Source: Clostridiales bacterium
GTDB taxonomy: Bacteria > Bacillota > Clostridia > Lachnospirales > Lachnospiraceae
Assembly (NCBI GenBank): GCA_018365455.1
Contig: JAGZJZ010000030.1
Location: 1 to 64,000 of the forward strand
Direction: 5' to 3'
Length of the DNA: 64,000 bases
Under the pieces are notes generated by a model. The model was not told the DNA's origin. It saw only the letters and a list, made by a program, of their open reading frames with translations, and made no database searches. Below, piece by piece: positions 34,853-43,270 of the stretch; position 1 is the first letter of the stretch; the number at the start of each line of letters is the position of its first letter. The position numbers and the translations under genes are program-made.

Positions 34853-36193
34853 TTACTGTATAGAACTGAACACCTCATTTAACTTATCTTCTGCAGTTTT
34901 TGCAGCTTTTTTCACATCTGTTCCATTCGTAATAATGTCCTGGAACATGCTTTCAATGATTCCCTGGGACGTCAGCAGGCCAGCCTCTACGCTTGGGCCT
35001 TTTTCAAAGCCAATTGCTGTTCCCATGTCCATTGTCTTTGTAATGACATCTACTGCATTTGAGAACTTCTTAACGGTCTCATTTTTCTGATACTCCGGCG
35101 TGTCGGAAATTCCAGTAATAGATGGCAGCATACCTACCGGCGTCGCCTCCAGAAATTTCATATATGTATCCTTGTCATATAGCTTCTTGATGAATGCCTT
35201 GCAGATTTCGGGATGTTCTGAGTTCTGCCAAACCACCATAGGAATGTTGGAAGTCTCAGCCCCATAATCTGGGTCATCTGCGTTAATCTTAGGCAGCATT
35301 GCACAATCAATCTGGTCTGATAATTCCGGAGAGTTTGTCTCCACGCCGCCAATCTGGAAGCCGGAGTTAAAATCAAATGCTGTCTTTCCCTGATAGAACA
35401 ATGTAGCCTGGTCTAATACAGCATAGTTCACGGAATCCTTCGGAGAACAATTCTTATAAATATCCAGCCAGTAATTAATACCGTCAATTGCCAGGTCACT
35501 TGTTAAATCTGCCTTTAGGTCATCTGTGAGAAGGCTTCCCCCGCCACTTCTTACATAGAAGTTCAGGAAACGGGTTCCCATCAGGTCATTGGAGCCGCAT
35601 GGGAAAGAACATCCATATACGCCATTTTTTGTCAGGGCTTTTGCCGCTTCTGCAAATTCTTTCCAAGTCTTGGGCACTTCAAGACCGGCTTCCTTAAGCA
35701 AGTCTTTTCTGTACCACATAACCTGTGCATGTGAATAGAGGGGCAGGGAATAACAGGATCCATCCTTTTCCCCCTCCGAAAGTGCCGATTCTGAGAATCT
35801 GTCCCTGCCGATTTCATCGATCAGGTCATCCACCGTAACCAATGCCTCTGCATCCATCATCTCTACTACGTGACCGGGAAGCGCGGTGCTCATGTCAGGA
35901 ACATTCCCTGAAGCCAAGCCTGTTGTCCACTTTGTATAAAAGTCACCCCAGGAAAATGTTTCGATTGTAATTTTAACTCCTGGATTCTCTTCCATAAACT
36001 GATCCGCGGTTGCTTGAATTACGTCAAGACGCTGCCCCTGTGTGAAAGAATGCCAGAAGGTAATGTCACCCTTCATTTCACCTGAAACATCTGCTGTTTT
36101 GGAATCACTTTTATTGTCTCCCTGCCCGCATCCTGAAAGAATACTGGACACCAGCATTGTGCCTATCAGCAAAATAGCCAATTTTCTTTTCAT
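34853..36193 (-). CDS. Sugar ABC substrate-binding lipoprotein (sialic acid)
   Basis: The ATG at 36193 follows GGAAGGAG. A lipoprotein signal (MKRKLAILLIGTMLVSSILS then GCG) places the Cys at about residue 22, so it is anchored to the outer face of the membrane. The mature part is a family-1 extracellular solute-binding protein (ITFWHSFTQGQRLDVIQATA, YSLPLYSHAQVMWYRKDLL, FNSGFQIGG). It is the first gene of the operon and would capture the sialidase product. Its order with two permeases matches the SAT2 system of R. gnavus, which takes 2,7-anhydro-Neu5Ac; specificity here is inferred. Confidence 0.9.
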   Translation of the reverse strand: MKRKLAILLIGTMLVSSILSGCGQGDNKSDSKTADVSGEMKGDITFWHSFTQGQRLDVIQATADQFMEENPGVKITIETFSWGDFYTKWTTGLASGNVPDMSTALPGHVVEMMDAEALVTVDDLIDEIGRDRFSESALSEGEKDGSCYSLPLYSHAQVMWYRKDLLKEAGLEVPKTWKEFAEAAKALTKNGVYGCSFPCGSNDLMGTRFLNFYVRSGGGSLLTDDLKADLTSDLAIDGINYWLDIYKNCSPKDSVNYAVLDQATLFYQGKTAFDFNSGFQIGGVETNSPELSDQIDCAMLPKINADDPDYGAETSNIPMVVWQNSEHPEICKAFIKKLYDKDTYMKFLEATPVGMLPSITGISDTPEYQKNETVKKFSNAVDVITKTMDMGTAIGFEKGPSVEAGLLTSQGIIESMFQDIITNGTDVKKAAKTAEDKLNEVFSSIQ

Positions 36194-36239
36194 AAATAAC
36201 TCCTTCCTTGACAAAACTGTTTTTAACTGTTTTGGATTT

Positions 36240-36281
36240 AATAACGACGTCATTATTTTGTTGGTTATGTATTTATGTTAA
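36240..36281 (-). promoter_or_regulatory. nan operon promoter with palindromic operator
   Basis: Minus-strand TTAACA (36276-36281) and AATAAT (36252-36257) are 18 bp apart. An 18-bp near-palindrome AATAACGACGTCATTATT (36240-36257) covers the -10 box. Overlap with the -10 suggests a repressor, or a regulator that needs inducer. Confidence 0.5.
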
Positions 36282-36392
36282 ACTATTTTTTTATGCATTT
36301 CTACCGACCACAGGTTCAATAATAGCACTACGCACTTATTTTTTAATAAGATAATACATAATGTTCAGTTCAGGCCTGTCCTGTTTTGCCCT

Positions 36393-36448
36393 AAAAAACA
36401 AAAGGCACAGAGAACAGTTTCCTAAATTCTTAAACTGTTCCCCGTGTC
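36393..36448 (-). terminator. Terminator of AraC regulator gene
   Basis: A 17-bp stem (perfect GAACAGTTT core, extended with G-U pairs) with an 11-nt loop is followed on the minus strand by TTTTGTTTTTT. Confidence 0.8.
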
Positions 36449-36480
36449 TTAATAATAAAAGGTGAATTCTGTTCTGTATC

Positions 36481-36528
36481 GTGATTGGATATTCATGTGC
36501 CTGGCTGGTGCAATGAATATCCAATCAC
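36481..36528 (-). repeat. 16-bp perfect inverted repeat after AraC gene
   Basis: GTGATTGGATATTCAT and its complement flank a 16-nt loop, 3 nt beyond the AraC stop and before the true terminator. No T-run follows, so it is a stabilising or regulatory hairpin rather than a terminator. Confidence 0.7.
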
Positions 36529-36531
36529 GCC

Positions 36532-37392
36532 CTATCCTTCCTTTGCTACTTTCCTGTACTGGTTTGGTGTAAATCCAAATGCAGCTTTAAATTTCCTGAT
36601 AAAATAATTTGTATCTTCGTAGCCAACATCATAGGCTATCTCATTGATATTTTTATCACTTAACAGCAGTTTCCTCGCTGCTGTTGTAAGGCGGATTTCC
36701 CTTACATATTCCATTGGTGTTTTTCCCGTATTATCTTTAAACAAACTGCTGAATCTCTGCTTGCTTAAGGATGCCAACTTTGCCATTTTCTCAGGGGTAT
36801 ATTTCTCTGTTGGATTTAAAATGATGTAATCCACTACAATCTGCACCCTAGAATCCATCTGCCTGCTTACCTTACGCTCTCGGCTTTTCAGCTTTTCTAT
36901 ATCATAGTCTTCGCTGCCAAGTTCACCGACTTCCTTTTCAATATGCTCCCCTCTCAGAGATAATGAGCCTATCAGCAGATCCAGATAACCACGCACGAAA
37001 AACTTTCTGGCGATGTGATCTGATTTTACCCATTTATATATCTCTTTAAAATATATATCCTCACCCTGATTATTAGTTATCCTATGTATTCCATAGTATT
37101 TCTTAAGCATATCTTCGCTTTCATAAAGAACTGAAGCAGCAAAACGGATGCTGTAGAATTCAAAACTGTCTGTGATTGCCTGGCAGGACATTATAGATCC
37201 ACTTGGGATATATACTATCTGATTTTCCTCTACAACCACTTTCTCATCATCAATACATAACTCAGCTTTTCCTTTTACTATATAACGGAACATATTATAT
37301 GGTATCATGGATTTCGGATAAACCCACGTAGACCCCATAGAATATAGGCCTATATACAAGAATGTAAACCTTATATTATCAATTGCTGGCAT
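36532..37392 (-). CDS. AraC-family regulator of the nan operon
   Basis: A 286-aa regulator. Residues about 15-90 are a cupin-like sensing domain (AELCIDDEKVVVEENQIVYI). Residues about 190-285 hold two HTH motifs (YTPEKMAKLASLSKQRFSSL; NINEIAYDVGYEDTNYFIRK) and the AraC signature FKAAFGFTPNQYRK. AGGGGAG precedes the ATG. It is on the same strand directly upstream of the nan genes but with its own terminator, so it is a separate unit, and it probably activates the operon in response to sialic acid. Confidence 0.9.
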   Translation of the reverse strand: MPAIDNIRFTFLYIGLYSMGSTWVYPKSMIPYNMFRYIVKGKAELCIDDEKVVVEENQIVYIPSGSIMSCQAITDSFEFYSIRFAASVLYESEDMLKKYYGIHRITNNQGEDIYFKEIYKWVKSDHIARKFFVRGYLDLLIGSLSLRGEHIEKEVGELGSEDYDIEKLKSRERKVSRQMDSRVQIVVDYIILNPTEKYTPEKMAKLASLSKQRFSSLFKDNTGKTPMEYVREIRLTTAARKLLLSDKNINEIAYDVGYEDTNYFIRKFKAAFGFTPNQYRKVAKEG

Positions 37393-37622
37393 TTCTTTCT
37401 CCCCTTCCTACTACAATATATTTATGGTTATAGTACCTTACAGTCAGGTCTTTATCCATCTTGTTGCTTAAGTTGTTATAATGATGATGGTGCAATCGGT
37501 ATATGGGCTACCTTCCCTGGACTTCGCTTTCATAGTGTAAATGGCTGCCGGACAACTTTACAGACTGCACATGTTCATATATATGATGACTTAGTCGGTG
37601 TAACCAAGATTCTGGTAACGTG
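37393..37622 (+). other. Open frame remnant without start
   Basis: A plus-strand frame stays open for about 76 codons to a TGA and includes IGIWATFPGLRFHSVNG and HIYDDLVGVTKILVT. It has no start codon or ribosome site and lies in the upstream region of the AraC gene. It may be a gene remnant or a repeated intergenic element. No function can be given. Confidence 0.3.
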
Positions 37623-37624
37623 AT

Positions 37625-38041
37625 CTATAATTTAATCGTTGCAATATTTGATAAATCCATGGTAACTGTAGCTGTATCAAATTTTATCTCATATAATATT
37701 AAGGACTCTCCGGCATAATCTATTGTACTTTGAAAATCAGGTATTTTTCTGATAAAGCAATCGGCTAGATCAAAAATCGTGTTTTTACTTATGTAAGCAA
37801 TCCCTTTCGCTTTGACATGAGCTTCTCCGTTATGTGGTATTGTAGTAAATGCAACATTTTGATTAGCTTTCATTTCTTTAACCTTGTCATTGTTTTTGAA
37901 AGTTGTAAAATATAAGATATTATTATCCGGATTAAAATAAAAATTTACAACTCTAACATTTGAAATATTACTAATGTTAGTTGCTAATGCTATTTCTGTT
38001 TGCTCATCCATAATCCTTATAAATTCTTTTAGTGTTTCCAT
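37625..38041 (-). CDS. Pyridoxamine-5'-phosphate-oxidase-like FMN-binding protein
   Basis: The ATG after AAAGGAGG gives a 138-aa protein. It follows the split-barrel PPOX fold: VVNFYFNPDNNILYFTTFKN, then NQNVAFTTIPHNGEAHVKAKG, with the small length of general-stress/FMN-binding members. It probably binds a flavin and may act on small-molecule or drug substrates. A true PNPOx role is unlikely given the size. It is divergent from a WYL regulator about 100 bp away, so joint control is likely. Confidence 0.85.
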   Translation of the reverse strand: METLKEFIRIMDEQTEIALATNISNISNVRVVNFYFNPDNNILYFTTFKNNDKVKEMKANQNVAFTTIPHNGEAHVKAKGIAYISKNTIFDLADCFIRKIPDFQSTIDYAGESLILYEIKFDTATVTMDLSNIATIKL

Positions 38042-38141
38042 AATAAATTCCTCCTTTAGTTGTTGATACGAATATAGTATAATATATATTGGTTTCAAAA
38101 TCTGACACCATTTATGAATTATATTGAAAGAGGATGATAAT

Positions 38142-39083
38142 ATGCGTAAATCAACACGTTTGAATGATATGATGATTTTTCTTAATGATAAAAATCACTT
38201 TAATTTAAGAGACCTTATGCAGGAGTATGGAATTTCTAAAAGTACTGCAATTAGGGATATCCGAGCGCTGGAAGAAATGGGAATGCCGATCTATTCCGAA
38301 CCCGGGCGAAATGGCAGGTATGGTGTACTAAAGAATAAACTTCTATCACCGATTATTTTTTCAATCAATGAAATGTATGCCCTGTATTTTGCAATGCTGA
38401 CTCTAAACGCATATGCAGAAACGCCGTTTCATCTAAGTACTTTAAAACTAAAGCAGAAATTTGAAATGTGTTTATCAAATGAGCTTAGAAACAATATTCA
38501 TAAAATGGAGGATATTTTAAGATTTGAAGCAACAAAACATCACAATAGCAGTCCATTGTTAAATAATATACTTCAATGGGCAATAGCTGATAAGGTCTGC
38601 AAGATCACTTATATAAAGAACAATTCTAACATAACCTATCATATACAATTCTTTAACATCTCTTCCTCATTTGGGCAGTGGTATGCAACTGGATTCGATT
38701 ATGATACAAAAAAAGTTCGCGTGTTCCGCTGTGACAAAATCACAAGCATTACGGAAGATCGTTCATTTGAAGCAAAACCAATTAAGGAATTACTTGATTT
38801 TTCGGCTAATATTTTTCTATCTTCAGATGCTTCAAATTTTGAAGTTCATATTTTGCCAAAAGGAGCAGATTTGTTTTACAAAGAAAATTACCCCTCTATG
38901 CAATTAATTACTGTCAATGGAGAATATATAATAAAAGGATTTTATAATAAAGGGGAAGAGAAATTCATTGCAGATTATTTTATTTCTTACGGAAAACTCA
39001 TCCAGTCAATTTATCCTATCCAACTAAAAGATCTTATAAACAATCGAATATCTGAAATGTCACAATTTTTTTCTGAACTTTAA
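38142..39083 (+). CDS. HTH/WYL-domain transcription regulator (YafY-like)
   Basis: A 313-aa regulator. Residues about 5-60 are a deoR-like HTH (LNDMMIFLNDKNHFNLRDLM, GISKSTAIRDIRALEEMGMP). The middle part is a WYL-like sensor (FGQWYATGFDYDTKKVRVFRC near 180-200), followed by a C-terminal WCX-like part (FEVHILPKGADLFYKENYPS). AGAGG precedes the ATG at 38142. Position next to the divergent PPOX-fold gene suggests it controls that gene. Confidence 0.88.
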   Translation: MRKSTRLNDMMIFLNDKNHFNLRDLMQEYGISKSTAIRDIRALEEMGMPIYSEPGRNGRYGVLKNKLLSPIIFSINEMYALYFAMLTLNAYAETPFHLSTLKLKQKFEMCLSNELRNNIHKMEDILRFEATKHHNSSPLLNNILQWAIADKVCKITYIKNNSNITYHIQFFNISSSFGQWYATGFDYDTKKVRVFRCDKITSITEDRSFEAKPIKELLDFSANIFLSSDASNFEVHILPKGADLFYKENYPSMQLITVNGEYIIKGFYNKGEEKFIADYFISYGKLIQSIYPIQLKDLINNRISEMSQFFSEL

Positions 39084-39192
39084 AAAGGCATACAGCATTA
39101 GCTATTGCAGCCGATTGTAATATATCGGTATATTTTCCTGATGCTGGAGATCGTGTACCTTCCCTTTTAAACCCTAGGGTTTAAGATATTAT

Positions 39193-39747
39193 ATGTTACA
39201 ACTATATGGTGGACCTGATGGTGAAATGGGTGCATCCATGAGATACCTTTCCCAGCGTTTCACAATGCCCAACAGAAAAGCAATGGGCGTTTTAAATGAT
39301 ATCGGAACAGAAGAACTGGCACATTTAGAGATGGTGTCCACGATTGTTCATCAGTTAACGAAGAACCTGTCAATGGAAGAAATAGAATGCTCCGGTTTTG
39401 CACCTTATTATGTTGACCATACAGTTGGAATCTGGCCTCAATCTGCAGGAGGAGTTCCTTTTAATGCATGTGAATTCCAGTCTAAAGGAGATCCGATCAC
39501 AGACCTCCACGAAAACCTTGCTGCAGAACAGAAAGCAAGAACTACCTATGATAATATACTCAGACTCGTAAAAGATCCTGACGTAATTGATCCAATCCGA
39601 TTCCTGCGTGCGAGAGAAGTCGTTCACTATCAAAGATTCGGCGAAGCACTGCGTACTGTACAGGATGAACTTGATTTTAAAAACTTCTACGCATTTAATC
39701 CGTCTTTTGATATGCCGGCAAAATGCAGCTGTGATTCCTGTAAATAA
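39193..39747 (+). CDS. Manganese catalase (CotJC-like), N-terminus missing
   Basis: A ferritin-like Mn catalase of 184 aa. All five expected ligands can be picked out: Glu11 (PDGEMGAS), Glu41 and His44 (EELAH), Glu112 (AAEQKAR) and His145 (EVVHYQRF). Relatives carry about 25-30 more residues at the front, ending in a segment before QYGGPDGE. Here the frame before the ATG has a stop within nine codons (TAG), and no ribosome site precedes the ATG. So the 5' end is probably lost or mutated and the gene may be silent. It ends with CSCDSCK and a terminator follows. Relatives work in spore coats or peroxide defence. Confidence 0.75.
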   Translation: MLQLYGGPDGEMGASMRYLSQRFTMPNRKAMGVLNDIGTEELAHLEMVSTIVHQLTKNLSMEEIECSGFAPYYVDHTVGIWPQSAGGVPFNACEFQSKGDPITDLHENLAAEQKARTTYDNILRLVKDPDVIDPIRFLRAREVVHYQRFGEALRTVQDELDFKNFYAFNPSFDMPAKCSCDSCK

Positions 39748-39754
39748 CAAATGT

Positions 39755-39780
39755 GAGGGGCGGTTCATCCGTCCCTCTTT
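39755..39780 (+). terminator. Terminator of Mn catalase gene
   Basis: GAGGGGCGG / CCGTCCCTC with a 5-nt loop, then TTT. Confidence 0.7.
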
Positions 39781-39822
39781 ATGTGCCAGAGCAGTCTGTC
39801 AATCACCTGGTATTTATTGGGA

Positions 39823-40485
39823 TTAAACTGTACACCAAATCTCGCTAAAGTATTCCCGGACTTCAATCAGAGAGGGAAATATCTTAAGACTTATGTTTAG
39901 CATCTCATCATTTGGAGGAATCAGATCAGGCACCATAATGGGCTTCATGCCGGCACGATGGGCAGCACGCATACCGTTTAAGGAATCTTCCAGTACATAG
40001 CACTCTTCTGCCTTCACCTGCAGCATTTCTGCAGCTTTCAGGAAAATATCAGGCTCGGGCTTACTTTTTTGAACCATATCCCCTCCGGCTATCACCCGGA
40101 AATAATCCCGTATACCTGCCATTTGTGCCTCTTCCTCTAGAATTTCGATTTTTGTAGACGAAGCAACCGCGATATTACAATTATTCTCTTTTAAGAATTT
40201 CAGCATTTCAAGCAATCCTTTTTTCAGCGGAATCCCGTCTTTCTTTAACATATTATTAAAAGTGATCAGCATTTCTTTGTTATATTCGTCATAGGGAAAA
40301 TCCCCGCCAAATTGATCACAGAATATTTTACGGGTAGCAAGGTTGGTCGTACCTATACAGCTGTAACAGAGGTCCCTCAAATTACCTAAGCCATGTTTCA
40401 ATCCAACTTCAATCCAGGATTGTAATATTAAGGATTCTGTGTCCGCAACTGTTCCGTCCCAATCAAAAATTACTGTCTTTTCCAT
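39823..40485 (-). CDS. HAD-family phosphatase, beta-phosphoglucomutase-like
   Basis: A 220-aa HAD hydrolase. Motif I is DWDGTVAD (nucleophile Asp at about 9), motif II VASSTK (about 114), and motifs III-IV are KSKPEPDIF and LEDSLNGMRAA. A helical cap lies between motif I and II. It would remove phosphate from, or rearrange, a small phosphorylated sugar in the cytoplasm; the exact substrate is unknown. The ATG at 40485 lies inside the last codons of a deleted acetyltransferase gene, so it once followed that gene in an overlapping pair. Confidence 0.88.
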   Translation of the reverse strand: MEKTVIFDWDGTVADTESLILQSWIEVGLKHGLGNLRDLCYSCIGTTNLATRKIFCDQFGGDFPYDEYNKEMLITFNNMLKKDGIPLKKGLLEMLKFLKENNCNIAVASSTKIEILEEEAQMAGIRDYFRVIAGGDMVQKSKPEPDIFLKAAEMLQVKAEECYVLEDSLNGMRAAHRAGMKPIMVPDLIPPNDEMLNISLKIFPSLIEVREYFSEIWCTV

Positions 40486-40630
40486 AAATACTCTTTCCCT
40501 TCGTATGTTTTTGTTCCGCCGCCGCATTCATAGGGGATATTTTTAATAAATTGAAATCCTAATTTTAGCATTACATTTTCAGATGCTGTATTTTCGGCAG
40601 TCTTTTGGTTTCTAATATTGGCGTTATCAT
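40470..40630 (-). pseudogene. Internally deleted GNAT acetyltransferase remnant
   Basis: GGAG then ATG begins ITPILETKRL, the standard start of RimJ/RimL-type GNATs. A shifted frame then gives ENTASENVMLKLGF, the standard C-terminal acetyl-CoA region, and ends GTKTYEGKEYLWKRQ, overlapping the HAD start. About 100 codons of the middle are missing, so the gene is non-functional. Confidence 0.7.
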
Positions 40631-40659
40631 TTACTTTTCTCCTTAGAGCAGTTTAGGCG

Positions 40660-40932
40660 TTAATAAGTTACTTGTTTCCAGGTTTCTTCCTGATTTCGAT
40701 ACTCTTCATTTAACCAGCCCACTACCAGATCAAGATTTTGATCATTTGCTTCAAATTCTTTAAATTGCTTCTTTTCATCGGGAGTAACATCCGAGCAATA
40801 AGGACCTGGCCAGATGGATACAATGAGTTGTTTTTCAACAAGTTCAATTTTATATCGCATGCCCTGATAACTCCCGGTACAGGCTTCTTTTTTTAGAAAA
40901 TTCAAATTTACGATATCTTTTCGTTCAATCAT
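40660..40932 (-). CDS. Conserved small hypothetical protein, 90 aa
   Basis: AAAGGAG lies 10 nt before the ATG at 40932. The product (MIERKDIVNLNFLKKEACTG, later IVSIWPGPYCSDVTPDEKKQ) is a small soluble alpha/beta protein with no membrane segment. I recognise the pattern as a common Clostridia small protein but know no function. It is downstream of YitT on the same strand with a 40-bp gap, so it may be cotranscribed. Confidence 0.65.
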   Translation of the reverse strand: MIERKDIVNLNFLKKEACTGSYQGMRYKIELVEKQLIVSIWPGPYCSDVTPDEKKQFKEFEANDQNLDLVVGWLNEEYRNQEETWKQVTY

Positions 40933-40972
40933 AATATGTACTCTCCTTTTAGCGTTTATCTTGATCTTTATC

Positions 40973-41845
40973 TTATCTTTGCTTTGTAATGGGTTTAAAT
41001 CCTTCTCCAATGACCTGGTCTGCTTCTGTTACAATCATAAAAGCGTTTGGATCTTCATTATATACAATTGTTTTCAGCTGATGGTATTCCTGAATACGTA
41101 CCACGCACAGCAATACCAGGGCATCCTTTTGGCTGTATGCTCCCTGACCTTTGATAAAGGTTGCACTTCTCTCCATTTCTTCAATTACCCTTCCGGCGAT
41201 AACTTCATTCTTATCTGACATAATCACAACCTGTCTTCCCTTATCCAGACCATAGATCATGCCGTCGATGACCTTGGTCTGGCAAAACAGGGCTACCATT
41301 CCAAACAAACCGGATTCGATATTTCCAAATACAATAATGGAGAGTCCAAGGATAATGCAGTCCACCAGCATCAGAGCGCTCCCAATCTGTACATGTGGAA
41401 ATTTTCTTTCGATCAGACAGGATATAATATCTGTTCCCGCAGTGGTGGATCCTCTGTAAAAAATAACACCCAGGCCAAATCCCATACAAACTCCGCCAAA
41501 GATCGCTCCCAGCATTCGGTCACCGGCATATTGGGGGAAATATGGCGTTACTACATAATCCAGAATGAGGCTGCTGATTATCAGGGTTCGCAGAGTTTTA
41601 AATGTAAACTTCTTACCCAGATACCGAAATGCCAGATAAATAATCGGAATATTAATCACCAGCGTCATGGTTCCAATTGGAAGTCCCCAAAGGTATTTGA
41701 TTAAAATTGCAATACCGGATACTCCTCCCGGGGCAATATTAGCCTTTTCGGCAAAATAATATATACCGATTGCCAGGGCAAAAGAACCAATAATGTCAAA
41801 TAAGGTATCTATAAAGATTTCTTTATAATTTTGCCGTTGTTTCAT
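40973..41845 (-). CDS. YitT-family membrane protein
   Basis: A 290-aa protein with five or six N-terminal membrane helices (IDTLFDIIGSFALAIGIYYF, GGVSGIAILIKYLWGLPIG) and a cytoplasmic C-terminal DUF2179 domain (VVIMSDKNEVIAGRVIEEME, GQGAYSQKDALVLLCVV). This matches the YitT family, whose transported substrate is not well defined. AGAAGG precedes the ATG. Confidence 0.92.
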   Translation of the reverse strand: MKQRQNYKEIFIDTLFDIIGSFALAIGIYYFAEKANIAPGGVSGIAILIKYLWGLPIGTMTLVINIPIIYLAFRYLGKKFTFKTLRTLIISSLILDYVVTPYFPQYAGDRMLGAIFGGVCMGFGLGVIFYRGSTTAGTDIISCLIERKFPHVQIGSALMLVDCIILGLSIIVFGNIESGLFGMVALFCQTKVIDGMIYGLDKGRQVVIMSDKNEVIAGRVIEEMERSATFIKGQGAYSQKDALVLLCVVRIQEYHQLKTIVYNEDPNAFMIVTEADQVIGEGFKPITKQR

Positions 41846-42116
41846 AGTTTACCTTCTCTCTATTTCGTAATGCTTTTGAATAATTTAAAAACTGGATATG
41901 TATACTCAATATTTATAGTCTATCATAAAGAAATCCGGCTTTCAATAAAAAGTGCAGGTAACCAATATATTTTACCTGTCGGTTTCCTTATTACCATCCC
42001 ATCATATCCAGATCCAACTATATTCAAAACTTCTATAGCTTAACTTAAGCTATTCTTAAGACCTCTTTCCAAATTTTAGTGTATAATTATAATAATTTAG
42101 AAAGGGGGCTTTACAC

Positions 42117-42599
42117 TTGCGAATAAGTCATTGTATTCCATTTTACAAACCGATCATTCCGGAAAACCTCAAAGAGAAAATATGTTTTTCCGCGACTGAA
42201 TCTTTAACACGCGATGAAGCTATCTGGTATAGTTATGCTTTGATGATAGTTGCTGAACAATTGGAAATTGAGGAAATTGATATCAACTCACTCACTGCAG
42301 TTACCGTAATCTTTACCATAAATGGCGTTCTCTCCATTGATGGTGAGTGTTCTAAGGGGGAAAGCGTTTACTTAGACCTGATCATCTATTCTATGAGACA
42401 CATTCGGTCTATTTCATCTCGGAAGCTGGTTCTGTTCAAATTTCTGGAAGGACTGACCAGACATTTTTGGCAATTGGAAGATGACTCTATGGTAAATAGC
42501 AAGGTAAGGCAGTTAATGCAATACATAGATAAAGATTTTTCCTCAGGAGATCTGACACATAAATTTGAAGCCGCAGAGCTTCAGGAAATGTATAGTTAA
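42117..42599 (+). CDS. Unknown protein, 160 aa, TTG start
   Basis: AAAGGGGG lies 8 nt before a TTG, and TATAAT lies about 30 nt upstream, so the TTG start is well supported. The product is mainly helical (ESLTRDEAIWYSYALMIVAE, LKEKICFSATESL), with no signal peptide or membrane segment. I do not recognise it. It is a single gene with a strong terminator, convergent with dut. Confidence 0.6.
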   Translation: MRISHCIPFYKPIIPENLKEKICFSATESLTRDEAIWYSYALMIVAEQLEIEEIDINSLTAVTVIFTINGVLSIDGECSKGESVYLDLIIYSMRHIRSISSRKLVLFKFLEGLTRHFWQLEDDSMVNSKVRQLMQYIDKDFSSGDLTHKFEAAELQEMYS

Positions 42600-42638
42600 A
42601 CATATTCTTTAAATTTTTCATTACATTATATAATCAGT

Positions 42639-42711
42639 AAAAGAATATCCGGTTTCATTGTGCACTGTTTATGAACAGTTATCAATGAACCGGATATTCT
42701 TTTATTTTTTA
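42639..42711. terminator. Strong bidirectional terminator
   Basis: A stem of about 21 bp (AAAAGAATATCCGGTTTCATTG and its complement, with one bulge) with a 22-nt loop and A/T runs on both sides, between the convergent 160-aa gene and dut. Confidence 0.9.
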
Positions 42712-43221
42712 TTTCGTTGTGCTGCCAAATCCGCCGTTTCTAATCTCCGTTGCATCATCGTCTACTGTTATGCCGTACTCTACAAATATTCCCTGCATAA
42801 AACCAGTTCCTGCTTCTACGGTAATGGACTTATCTTCGTTGCTGTCGTTGGTGATTTTTGAAAATATATGACCTTCATTGTCGGAATAAAAATAATCGCT
42901 GTCGATAATACCCACGGTATTATTCAGCTGAAGGCGGAATTTAAAGCCCAGTCCGCTTCTGGGATAACATTTCAATACCCAGTCTGGATTCATCTCCACA
43001 CGGATTCCGGTAGGGATTTTTATGGTCTCTCCCGGCTTCAGCGTAAAAGTAAAGGGACTGTAAAAATCATATCCGGCAGAACCTGTGGTTGCTCTTTTGG
43101 GAAGCTTGATCGCCTCATATATGCTTTTAACTTCTAATTCTGAAGCCGCTGGAAATCCGTCTTTGTACCCGGCTTCAAACTGTGTAAAACTTACTTTATG
43201 AAATTTCGCTATTCTCTGCAT
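42709..43221 (-). CDS. dut: dUTP diphosphatase
   Basis: A 170-aa trimeric dUTPase. The five motifs occur in order: ATTGSAGYDFY (I), YPRSGLGFK (II), GIIDSDYFY (III, holding the catalytic Asp), GTGFMQGIFVEYG (IV) and RNGGFGSTTK (V). It hydrolyses dUTP to dUMP and pyrophosphate in the cytoplasm and keeps uracil out of DNA. A short N-terminal extension precedes motif I. AGGAG lies 7 nt before the ATG. It follows nrdG at 49 bp on the same strand, so the two nucleotide genes are probably cotranscribed. Confidence 0.93.
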   Translation of the reverse strand: MQRIAKFHKVSFTQFEAGYKDGFPAASELEVKSIYEAIKLPKRATTGSAGYDFYSPFTFTLKPGETIKIPTGIRVEMNPDWVLKCYPRSGLGFKFRLQLNNTVGIIDSDYFYSDNEGHIFSKITNDSNEDKSITVEAGTGFMQGIFVEYGITVDDDATEIRNGGFGSTTK

Positions 43222-43270
43222 GTAATTCTCCTATATTGTTTTTATTCCTATGTATTAATCAGATTGTCTT

